Of a stretch of DNA of 64,000 nucleotides, positions 48,114-58,706 are shown piece by piece. Each line of letters opens with the position of its first letter. Position 1 is the stretch's first letter. Position numbers and translations under genes: made by a program. Below the pieces are notes generated by a model, which did not search any database, had not been told where the DNA came from, and saw nothing but the letters and a program-made list of their open reading frames with translations. Origin of the DNA: Manihot esculenta (lineage: Eukaryota; Streptophyta; Magnoliopsida; Malpighiales; Euphorbiaceae); NCBI RefSeq assembly GCF_001659605.2, contig NC_035170.2:19480948-19544947 (forward strand), read 5' to 3'.

Positions 48114-50442
48114 TGTAACGACCCGAAAATCGGACCGCTACCGGCGCTAGGATCCGGGTCGACTTAAGGCCGCCGGGACCCGTAGCAAGCCTGACATGCA
48201 ACCTGTAAACCTGTTTAATCCCATACATGATCAACAATCATACATAAAAATTTAAACTTTCCTTTCATTCATCCAACTCAACCTGAACATACATTACATA
48301 ACCATAAACATAATCATGATCCCTTTGTGGGATCTCATCAATGCCCCAACGGGCGATACAACATGAGATGAGTTGGCTTTCATGAACATAATAAAACATT
48401 TCTATAGATCATGTATCAAAAGGGATAACAATACTCATAGGGTCAAGCACATCTATAACCTCAAGGTACCTCATTACATAACACACTGAAATCTCTTACA
48501 TTACATCATAGTACAATTTGTCATGTCCACAATCTAACTATTACATAAACATACTTCAAAACTCTGGCTAACCTCCTGGTCTACCCTGTACCTGCACATC
48601 TGGGGTTAGGGGAGAGGGGTGAGCTACAAAGCCCAGTGAGCAGAATAGTGAAATCATATATTAAAATTTCATGCCATTATGTAATGCAACACATCACAAC
48701 TAATCACATCTCGGATGGTATTGTCACCAATAGTCCTCTACATAGTCCAACTGTGCCGGGACGTAGAATGGGTACAACCGGTCTTTCTCTTAACATAACA
48801 TATCATACAGTCCAACTGTGCCAGGGACGTAGAATGGGTACAACCTGGACTTCCTCTTACATCGTGCCAGGGACGTAGAATGGGTACAACCTGGACTTCC
48901 ATACCATATCATGCCATGACATCATCATATCATATGAGGACTAAAGGATCATCCAATAACCAATCCACATCAACATCATAAATGCAATGCAACATATTCG
49001 TGAATACTAATGCAAACAACCTACTATATCTCATGGCATTCATGATGCATGGTTCATGCTCAAAATTCATATTTCATTTATTGTAAATCTTAAAGTTTAT
49101 TCCACTCACCTCTGGCTAGCTCTGACAAACTCTGTAGCAGCTGGCTCACTGCTGGGGTCCTCGGTTCCTCGGGTCCGAACCTACACAGGTGGACTCCAAT
49201 GAGGGACCAAACATACATAAACATAACTCTAATATACTCCCCAAAAACCCCTAAAACATCATGGAATAATCCTAGAAAAACATGCAAGAAATGGCTGGAC
49301 AGGGCACTTTCGGCGGCAGGTTCGGCGGCCGAAAGTCCCTCCAGAGCCGAAAGTCAGGCAGGTTCGGCGGCACCTTCGGCGGCCGAAACTCCCAGACAGA
49401 GGCGAAACTCATGCATGTTCGGCGGCACCTTCGGCGGCCAAAAGTCCCAGACAGAGATGAAAGTCTCTTTTCGGGGGCAACTTCGGCAGCCGAAAGGCCT
49501 GCCTCCTCAGCCATGTTCGGCGGCCGAAAGTGCCTTCGGCTGCCGAACCTGGTTTCTGCCAAAGGGCAGAAACTTGGCTCCCTTATGCATTTTTGCCTCC
49601 AAACTCACCAATCATGCATAAACTTGTTCTAAAACATGCATACATATCATACACCACACCTAGGGGTCTCAAACTAGCATATACCCCAACTACAACACTT
49701 CAAACACACAAAAATCAACATACATTGTCATCAAAACATCAAAACCCATAAACTCATCAACAAGCCTAAACATGCATCTCTACCCATAAAACAACTTAAT
49801 GCTTGTTTAAAACACATAACAAGGGTGGATCCGAGCTTACCTCTTGAAGAAACGAGAGGAAAGGCGATCCTAGCTTGGAGATGGAGAGATTGAGCTCTTT
49901 GAACCTCCAAGTACCCAAAACTTGCTCTTTACTCACAGATCTTCAAAACAGAAGTTAAAACCTGTGAAAATCATGGAAGATCTAAGGAAAACACTCAAGA
50001 TCGAGGGAGGGGTGGCGGAGACTCACCTTGGCCGACAACGGGGGAGAAAAAGCTCGCCCGTGCGGACCTAAGGGACCCTTTTATAGATGGCTGGCCAGGC
50101 CACGTTCGGGGGCCGAATGTGCCTCCGCATGCATGCCATGTTCGGCGGCCGAACTTGACTTTCGGCGGCCGAACCTGGACTGCCCTCACTCATGCTTTCG
50201 GGGGCCTAACGTGCCTCCAAAACGCAAGCATGTTCGGCGGCCGAACTTGACTTTCGGTGGCCGAACCTGGGTTTTCCTCCAAAGACTTTTCATGCACAAC
50301 TCATTAAATTTTCATACTTAAAACCATGAAATACCTTAAAACATTTTATGAAAACATGTTTCTACCCTACTAGAGGCTTTCGACATCCGAGATTCCACCG
50401 GACGGTAGGAATTCCGATACCGGAGTCTAGCCGGGTATTATA
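48114..50442 (-). repeat. Element F 5' LTR (2329 bp)
   Basis: Pairs with 37902-40277 apart from one fewer 46-bp unit and a small number of substitutions. The U3 terminus (plus-strand 50436-50442) reads TATTATA instead of TATTACA. TTCGGC clusters occur at about 49310-49545 and 50100-50270. Confidence 0.92.
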
Positions 50443-50447
50443 AGCCA

Positions 50448-51343
50448 CTCATTGGCTGAATTAAAAACTAAAAATAAAAGGAAAAATAAAAGAGGAAGAA
50501 GGAACCGAAGGATGGGGCGGAGAGTCTTGATGGAACTGCCGAATTGAGAATTGGAGAGAATTCTGTGTGCACTAAAGAGCCTTTAAATAGGTGCAGAGGA
50601 GCCCTAAATTGGAAATACCAACGCTGTCCGTGCGGTCCCACGTGTGCGTGGCCCATGTGCGTGGCCCATGTGCGGGAATGGGCGGATGTGTGCGTGAGTT
50701 GCTGAGGTACACTGGTCTCGCGCAAGAATTGATGAACGTGCGGGTCCATGGTCCATATGAAGTGAATGGTGAAGCGCGGGCCCATATGAGATGCTTGGGT
50801 TGTCCGTGTGCTGGAGCGAAGATGCGGGTCCACGTGCAAGAATTGGCCCTTGTGCGTGAGTGACGAAATGCACCGGTCCACGTGCGAGAATGGGATTGAT
50901 CCATGATTGCAAAGTCGCTTGAATTTGGTCCATGTGCGCTGGCGGGAATGGCATTGGTCCAAGCGTGGTCCACGGTGAAGTGATGGTCCACGTGTGCAAG
51001 GTTGAGTCCACGTGCTTGGCCTATTGAAGCGCCTTGGCGGGGCTTGGTTCACGTGAATGGCGGGTCCCTTGCGCTGAATGTGCTTTGGTGAGAATGGGCT
51101 GCCCTGTGTGCGTGGATGTGCAAGACTGGGCCGTGTGCATGTGTCCAAGTTGCTTGATTTGGATCCAATTTGGCAGGCTTGCTCTCTTTTGCTCCAAATA
51201 AGGCAGTTTTAGGGGGATTTTCTCTAAATTGTCCTTTTATACCATTTTTTGCAAAATAATATTAAAAGCAATAAATTAAGCAGAAATCATGTAAATATTC
51301 ATCAATAATATTAATATAAAATGGACTAATTTATGCTCTATCA
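50448..51343 (-). repeat. Element E, right piece (U3 side) with a CACGTG array
   Basis: Resumes element E after F's TSD. Six CACGTG palindromes lie at 50639, 50831, 50879, 50989, 51009 and 51050, several within a GGTCCACGTG context, together with CATGTGCG near-copies. On the minus strand they lie upstream of the TATA-like box at about 50580-50590. A 226-residue open frame through this region (50468-51148) is His/Pro/Thr-rich repeat translation and I do not regard it as a gene. Confidence 0.75.
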
Positions 51344-51348
51344 AGACA

Positions 51349-54300
51349 CTTTGAGCAATACTAAATCCCCCTGCTGAAACTCTACTTGCCTTCTGCGGAC
51401 ATCTGCATAACTCTTTTGTCTGCTCACGGCAGTCTTGATCTTGTCTCTGATTATGGGCACCACTCTGCTGGTGATCTCTACTAACTCAGGCCCTGCCAAG
51501 GCCCTTTCTCCAACTTCTTCCCAATAGATAGGTGACCTGCACTTCCTTCCATATAAAGCTTCATATGGAGCCATCCCTATACTAGCATGATGGCTGTTAT
51601 TGTAGGCAAACTCCACCAAAGGTAGATGCTGCCTCTAAGAACTGCCAAAATCCAGCACACACATTCTGAGCATATCTTCTATAGTCTGGATGGTCCTCTC
51701 TAACTGTCCGTCAGTCTGTGGATGGAAAGCAGTGCTAAAGTCCAATCTGGTACCCATAGCATTCTACAGACTCCGCCAAAACCTGGAGGTGAACTGGGGT
51801 CTTCTATCAGACACTATTGAAACAGGAACCCCATGCAACCTGACAACCTCATCAACATACACCTGCGCCAACTTGTCCATAGAATAGCCACTCCTGACAG
51901 GGATGAAGTGAGCAGATTTGGTCAGTCTGTCCACAATTACCCATATGGAGTCCAATCTGTTGGACGTTGCCGGTAACCCTACCACGAAGTCCATAGCTAT
52001 ATTCTCCCCTTTCCACTCTGGAATCGGCAGTGGGTTAAGCATTCTAGCCGGCTTCTGATGTTCCAGCTTCACCCTCTAACATACTTCACAGGCTGACACG
52101 AACTGTGCCACTTCTCTTTTCATAGCTGGCCACCAATAAACTCTTTTCAGGTCCTGATACATCTTGGTGGCTCCAGGGTGAACACTGTATCTGGCATTAT
52201 GAGCCTCCCTCATAATGTCTCCCTTCAGACCCACGTCATCTGGTACACACAATCTATTTTCATAGCGGAGGATCCCCTTGCTGTCAAATCTGAACTCTTC
52301 GTTCTTGCCTGACTGAACAGTCTTGGCAATCTTCACTAACTCTGGGTCCTCATGCTGTTTCTAAGCCACCTGCTCCAGAAACACAGGCGTTACTCTCATC
52401 TGGGCTATCAAAGCACCTGTACTAGACAACTCTAGCTGTAGACCTTCATCAACGAGCTTATAAAACTCTCTTACCACCGGTCTCCTCTCTGCCGAAATAT
52501 GAGATAGACTACCAAGTGATTTCCGACTCAAGGCGTCTACCACAACATTCACCTTACCCGGATGGTACTGAATTTTGCAATCATAGTCACTAAGCAGTTC
52601 TACCTATCTCCTCTGCCTCAGATTCAACTCTCTCTGACTCAAGATGTACTGCAGGCTCTTATGATCTGTGAAGATCTCACATTTAACCCCATAAAGGTAA
52701 TGCCTCCACATCTTGAGTGCAAAGATTACTGCTGCCATCTCTAGGTCATGTGTAGGATAATTCAACTCATGCTTCTTCAACTGCCTCGAAGCATAAGCAA
52801 TCACCCTTTCACTTTGCATCAACACACAACCCAGTCCCACACGGGGTGCATCACAATACACGGTAAAGTCTTCATTACTAGTTGGCAGAGCTAACACCGG
52901 TGCCGACGTCAACCTCTTCTTTAGCTCCTCAAAGCTCTCTTCACACTGATTAGTCCACACAAACCTCTGGTTCTTCTTAGTCAGTCTAGTCATAGGAGCT
53001 GCAATCTTAGAGAAGTCCTGAACGAACCTCCTATAGTAACTTGCCAAACCCAAGAAGCTCTTGATCTCTGTCACTGTAGTGGGTCTAGGCCAGTTAGCTA
53101 CAACTTCTACCTTCTTGGGGTCTACTTCGATTCTATTTTCTTACACAACATGCCCCAAGAATGAAATGCTTCTCAGCCAGAACTCACACTTGGAGAACTT
53201 GGCATACAAGCCATGTTCCCTCAAGATCTGCAGAACTAACCTCAAATGATGGGCATGCTCCTCTGCATTCCTGGAATACACTAAGATATCATCTATGAAG
53301 ACAATAACAAAGTGATCCAGATACTGACTGAAAACTCTGTTCATGAGATCCATGAATGCTGCAGGGGCATTGGTTAACCCGAACGGCATCACAAGGAACT
53401 CATAGTGCCCATATCTAGTTCTGAATGCCGTCTTCGGCACATCTTCTTCTCTTATTCTCAGCTGATGGTACCCAGATCTCATATCTATTTTGGAGAAACA
53501 ACCTGCTCCTGCTAGTTGGTTAAATAGATCGTCGATCCTCGGCAACGGGTACTTATTCTTGGTAGTGACTTTGTTCAACTGTCTGTAGTCGATACAAAGT
53601 CTAAGGGATCCATCCTTCTTTTTCACAAACAGAACTGGAGCACCCCAAGGTGAGGTACTCGGTCAGATGAAGCCCTTATCTACCAGCTCTTGCAACTGCT
53701 CCTTAAGCTCCTTTAATTCTGCTGGTGCCATCCTGTAGGGAGGGATAGAGATCGGTCTGGTTCCAGGCATCAATTCAATTTCGAACTCTATCTCCCTAGT
53801 AGGTGGTAAACCTGGCAGCTCGTCTGGGAAGACATCTAAAAACTCTCTGACCATGGGCACTGAGACGGGCTCTCTAACATGATTATCCAGCTCCCTCACA
53901 TGAGCTAGAAAACCCTGACAACCCCTCCTGAGCAGCCTACGAGCCTGTAGGGCTGATATCAAACCTCTAGGTGTACCCCTCTTGTCTCCTCTGAAGACAA
54001 CCTCTGACCCATCCTGACATCTGAACCTGACTACCTTGTCTCTGCAGTCCAAGGTAGCACCATGGGTAGATAGCCAATCCATCCCTAGAATGACATCAAA
54101 ATCTGTCAAATATAGAACCACAAGGTCGGCTGAAAGGCATCTCCCCTCCACAAAAACTGAACTACACTGGCAGACTGACTCTGCCCCTAACGGGTCACAC
54201 TTGGGTCTACTGACCAATAGGGGACACTCTAACCCAGAGACCATCAAACCCAACCTCTCGATGGCTCTCAGAGCAATAAAAGAATGAGATGCACCAGGGT

Positions 54301-55445
54301 CCATTAAGGCATAAACATCTGAACAACCAATGATGAGATTACCTGGCACCACGATGTTTGATGCATTTGCCTCCTGCTGTGTCATGGTGAAGATCCGTGC
54401 TGGAGCTGATGGACCTTCACCCCTGAAACCCGCTGAAGAAGAGGCTGCTCCTCTCCCTCTGCCTCTGCCTCTGCCACTGGCCTGCATCGCGGCTGGAGCT
54501 GCTGGCTGAGCCACACTACCAGAAGCTGTCTGCTGGGACTATGCCATAAAAGCTGCTTTAGGACACTCCTGTGCCATGTGTCCCTCCTGCCCACATCTGA
54601 AGCAGGCTGTCGTCCCAAACCGACATACTCCTTTGTGCGGCTTCCCACACTTCATACATACTGCATTATCTGGACCTGAGCTCGAGCCACTTCCTAATCC
54701 CAGACCTGACTTGATCTTGTTCCAGAACTTGTTCTTCTTGGACTTCCTGTGGCCTCTGTCCCACTTTTTCTTTTCACTTGAAGCTGTTGTATTCAGAGAA
54801 GAGGAGTCTAACCTTCCCCCACCGGGGGTCTTGGAACCTGAAGACTGTGCCACTAACTGTTTAACCTTTCCTTCGATTATTGCACTAGCCTCCATCCTCC
54901 GGGCCATATCCACTATGGTATGGAAACTCTCCCTCTCTACTGACTGGATCAAGGAGGAATACCTGGAATGAAGCCTCATGATATACCTCCTAGACTTCTT
55001 CTGATCTGTGTCAAGATTTGGCCCAACAAACGGCAATAGCTCCAAGAACCTATCTGTGTACTCATCTACACTCATTTCCTCCGTCTGCCTCAACTACTCG
55101 AATTCGATCATTTTCAGCTCCCTTGAACTATCAGGGAAAGCACATCCTACAAACTCATTCGCAAACTCCTCCCATGAAAGACTATCCACTCTCGGGTTCA
55201 CATAATTTTTAAACCACTCTCGGGCCTTCTTGCACTTCAGTGTGAACCTAGCCATTTGAATGGCTCTACTATCATCAGCTCCTATCTCATCTGTAATCAT
55301 CTTGACCCTCCCAAGGTACTCAAACGGGTCATCACCTGTTTCATACTGGGGACCACCCAGCTTCATGTAGTCAGTCATCCTGACCTTGCTCCCTCCAGAT
55401 GAGCTAGGTTTAGGTACTTGAGTTTCTGGGACCATAGGTTCTGCT
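51349..55445 (-). pseudogene. gag-pol: Element A gag-pol, central part, in one frame with many nonsense codons
   Basis: Encodes the Gag core, the knuckle ([14 protein letters not shown]), protease with [10 protein letters not shown] with FIDD, RNase H and the integrase core. The frame never shifts: successive stops at 51635, 51764, 52076, 52361, 52604, 53141, 53663, 54539 and 55094 are all in the same phase. By comparison with the intact copy, they replace Trp (51635, 52604), Gln (51764, 52076, 52361, 54539, 55094), Arg (53663) and Ser (53141); eight of the nine are C:G to T:A. It is interrupted at 55450 by solo LTR H and at 51349 by element E. Confidence 0.93.
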
Positions 55446-55451
55446 AGTGGT

Positions 55452-57926
55452 TGTAATACCCGGCTAGATTCCGGCATCGGAATCCCTACCTTCCGGCGGA
55501 ATCTCCATTGGAATATGGAATTTTGATGATGCCAGAGTCTTCTAGAGGGGTAAAATGTGATTTCTAAAATGGTTTTTTTTACTGATTTCATGGTTTTAAA
55601 TGAAAAAGAACTTAGTTTTGAAAAGAATAGATGAAGGAGACATTTGCCAGGTTCGGCCGCCGAAAGTGAAGTTCGGCCGCCGAACATGAGTTGGTTTTGG
55701 GAGCACTTTTGGCCTCCGAAAGCTATGTTTGAACAAACCAGGTTCGGCCGCTGAACATGGGGGTGTTTTGCATGCACGTTAGGCCGCCGAAGGAGGTTTG
55801 GCAGGCCACCTATAAAGAGCCCTCAGATCGGAAATGGGCGAGTTTTCTCCCCATTCTCGAGCTCAGGTGAGTCTTGGTCCTCCTTTGGTCGTTTTCATGT
55901 TTTCTCTACCCATCCTTCAAGTTTTCATGAGATCTACCCTTGTTTTGAAGATTTAAAATCCAAATAGAAGTTTTGGAGCTTGGAGGCTTTTGGAGCTTGG
56001 ATCCTCCACACCTCCGAGTTAGGGATCGCACCACCCCTCGATCTTCAAGAGGTAAGTGTAGATCCTTGCTTCTCTACTATTTTAATGAAGTTTTAGTAAG
56101 TTTAATGATGATTTGATGATTGAGTATGGGTAGATATGCATGTTAGGGTTTATGTGGGTTTTGTGCCCAAAGTGTGTTTACGTGATGCTATGTTGAAGGT
56201 TTGAGCTGGTTTATGCATGTGGGAGAGTGTATGCATGATTGGGAGAGAGTATGTGAGGTTTAGGTTTTTTAATGGTTTTGGCTTATGTGGGTCATAAGCT
56301 AGTTATGTATGTTTCTTGATGTTGTGCATTGGAGTTTAAGCTCCCTTATGCATGGTTAAAGGTCTATGCATGTTTTTAGGAGGTTGGGTGCTTGTTTTGG
56401 GGTGTATGGAAGGTTTGGGAGGCTTGAAATGCACAAAGGCTGAGTTCTGGATGAACTCAGGTTCGGCCGTCGAAGGTGGTTTCGGCCGCCGAACCTGCCT
56501 GAAGATGCATGGATTGGCCGCCTAACCTTGCCCCCGAAAATTGAGTTTTGGCTTGAAAGCAGACTTTCGGCCGCCGAAGGTGATGTTCGGCCGCCGAAAG
56601 TGCCTGACTTTCGTCTCTGGAGAGGGACTTTCGGCCGCCGAAGGTGCCGCCGAAAGTGCCCGAGTTTCGTCTCTGGAGAGAGGGTTCGGCCGCCGAAGGT
56701 GCCGCCGAAAGTGCTCTGCCCAGCCTTTTCTTAAGTGTTTTCTATGCATGTTTCTATGATGTTTTAGAGGGTTTTTGGGTAGACTTTTATGAGTTGTTTA
56801 GAGTATGTTTGGCACCTCACTGGAGTCCACCTGTGTAGGATCGGACCCGAGGAACCGAGGTGTTTAGCAGTGTCAGCCGTTTCAGAGTCGGCCCAGAGCT
56901 AGTCAGAGGTGAGTGGAACTAAACCTAATGCTTTAAATTAAGAAATTAAATGTTTTTAGAGCATGATCCATGCATCATAAAATGCCATGATATGTATTAG
57001 GTTGTTTTGCATTAGAATCCACGAATATGATGCATTGCATAATATGTTGATGATGTGGATGGATATTGGATGATCCTTAGCCCTCAATATGATATGAGAG
57101 GATATGGTATGAGATGGAAAGACCAGGTGTGGCCTAATCGCCCCTGGCATTATGTATATGTAAGGAAAGCCCAGGTGTGGCCTAATTGCCCCTGGCATAG
57201 TTGGACATGTTATGATATGAGCTAGTAAGGGAAGCCCAGGTGAGGCCTAACCGCCCCTGGCGTAGTCGGACATATTTCGATATGTAGAGGGCTAAGGGTG
57301 ACAAATTCATCCTTGATGTGATATGTTTGTGATGTGATGCATTCCATGATAGCATACTTGTAAATGAACTGTTTTGCTAGTATGGTTTCCGCTCACTGGG
57401 CTTTATAGCTCACCCCTCTCCCCTAACCCCAGGTTTGCATGGTCAGAGATAATCAGGAGATCAGCAGGTTATGTCTATGGTCAGAGTCATGTAATAGATT
57501 AGTAGTGGACATGATGTAAGGTAAAGATATGTAATGAATTGTAAAATGTTATGATGTAAATTAATGTAATGTAATAGATAGAGTTGTGCTTTGCCCTAGA
57601 AGTGTGGTTAATCCCTTTGTATATGGTCCTTATGTATGTCTTTAATGAGACCGAAAAACCAAGCTTATTATATGTTGCCCCATTAGAGTTGACGATGAGA
57701 ACTCTAGTGTTGGGGTTTACGTTTATGAGTTTGTGCATACACAGGTTAAGCTTGGTGTAGTAAGAAAAAAAAAAAAAAAAAGCTTACAGTTTTATGTTTA
57801 TGTTTGATCATGTATGGGATTATACCAGATGTATAGGATGCATGTTAGGCTTGCTACGGGTCCCGGCGGCCTTAAGCTGATCTAGATCCTAGCGCCGGTA
57901 GCGGTCCGGATTTTCGGGTCGTTACA
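55452..57926 (+). mobile_element. Solo LTR H (about 2475 bp) in element A's gag gene
   Basis: Plus-strand ends are TGTAATACCC and GGGTCGTTACA, with TSD AGTGG at 55446-55450 and 57927-57931; one extra T (55451) lies between the left TSD and TG. No internal region is present. It contains a TATA box (CTATAAAGAG, near 55810), TTCGGCCGCCGAA motifs (55651-55760 and 56461-56710), donor-like CAG-GTGAGT (55867) and GAG-GTAAGTG (56052), three CCAGGTGTGGCC...CCCCTGGC units (57123-57262), and an 18-A run near 57764. Confidence 0.9.
57123..57262 (+). repeat. Three CCAGG...CCTGG units in solo LTR H
   Basis: Units of the form CCAGGTGTGGCCTAAT-GCCCCTGGC recur at about 57123, 57175 and 57236, separated by AT-rich spacers. 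They occupy the place held by the 40-bp and 46-bp units in the other subfamilies. Confidence 0.75.
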
Positions 57927-57931
57927 AGTGG

Positions 57932-58432
57932 AGGAGGTGCAACATCCCCTGGGTTAGGGTTTGTTGTACCTGGGTAGAAAGATGGGGCTGGATACATAGG
58001 GTACTGTGAGTACAGTGGGTAGAAAGGTGGGTATGGCATGTGAGAGTGATAAGGGTTAAAATTGGGGTAATCCGATATACCTCCCATCGAATACCCGGGA
58101 TTCTGTGAAAAATGTGGGTACTGGGGTGGCTGAACAAACCCCGAGGCCTGAGTGCCTCCTTGAGACTCTCCCATGCCCTCTTCCGACATGCTCACACCAA
58201 GACTGCCATCCCTCCTCTGATCCATATCCATATCATCCCCCACATCTTCTGACATTCCACCTTAAACTGTTCCCCTTCTGCTCACATCAAAAGACCTTCT
58301 AGGGTCCCTTGATGTTCTCTCCCTGCTATACCTGCAGGACATTGCCCTTGGCAATGCAGGAGGACGGGCATCCATGCCCTCACTTTCTGGTGGGACTCCA
58401 GTCAATCGTGCAGATCGACGAGTTTCTCTCAT
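57932..58432 (-). pseudogene. gag: Element A gag, 5' end
   Basis: The start codon is at 58432 ([12 protein letters not shown]; the second Arg-Gly of other copies is Arg-Glu). It includes the basic N-terminus, an acidic stretch and the Pro/Tyr-rich tract. An in-frame stop near 58262 and the insertion of solo LTR H end it. Gag continues at 55445. Confidence 0.9.
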
Positions 58433-58691
58433 CTTGCTTTACTAGAAAACAGCACACATCACATGAAACATTAGCATCAAATGGTTCATGTGGAAACACA
58501 TGAACCCGCATCACGTACATCACATACATAGCATATCATCAATGCACATGCATAAAATCAAGGCATTTCACATCATTATTCAATACAAGACTCTTCATCC
58601 TATCCTAGTGGACATGATTTTTCTATTGTGCTTGACCTTCTATAACCTTTATAAGCCCAACACACTATAGGTCTGACCATATGAACCTAAG

Positions 58692-58703
58692 GCTCTGATA
58701 CCA
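58692..58703 (-). promoter_or_regulatory. Primer-binding site of element A (tRNA-iMet)
   Basis: TGGTATCAGAGC on the minus strand, three bases from the 5' LTR start at 58707. Confidence 0.9.
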
Positions 58704-58706
58704 ATC

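Larger units (their letters stand above)
37902..50442 (-). mobile_element. Element F: chromovirus inserted in element E
   Basis: Ends are TGTAATGACC at 37902 and GGGTATTATA ending at 50442 (the final CA has become TA), with TSD AGCCA at 37897-37901 and 50443-50447. LTRs are 37902-40277 (2376 bp) and 48114-50442 (2329 bp); the length gap is almost entirely one extra 46-bp tandem unit. The internal region 40278-48113 is interrupted by solo LTR G. Apart from that, its reading frame has two nonsense codons and no frameshift. Confidence 0.93.
37021..51343 (-). mobile_element. Element E: non-coding LTR-like unit (about 1.78 kb of its own), split by element F
   Basis: Ends are TGACTCGCGG at 37021 and CTCTATCA ending at 51343, flanked by TSD AGACA. 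Its own sequence is 37021-37901 plus 50448-51343 (1777 bp). No primer site, polypurine tract or gag/pol is recognisable, so a solo LTR is the simplest reading. Read on the minus strand it starts TGATAGAGC and has a TATA-like TATTTAAAG near 50580-50590, which divides it into a U3 of about 0.75 kb and a longer R/U5. It is not similar by eye to the chromovirus LTRs. The family is unknown; a non-chromoviral plant Ty3 or a non-autonomous element is possible. Confidence 0.75.

Noticed and set aside
50468..51148. 226-residue minus-strand open frame in element E
   Set aside because: It is composed of His/Pro/Arg/Thr-rich repeat translation of the CACGTG/CATGTG region, with alternative open frames across the same bases, and it sits in the U3 of an LTR-like unit.
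37021..51343. Element E as a full retrotransposon with two LTRs
   Set aside because: After removal of element F only 1777 bp remain, with no internal direct repeat, PBS or PPT recognised, so a solo LTR or short non-autonomous unit is simpler.
57764..57781. Poly-A run as the tail of a LINE or SINE insertion
   Set aside because: It lies within solo LTR H without target duplications of its own and without LINE or SINE sequence beside it.
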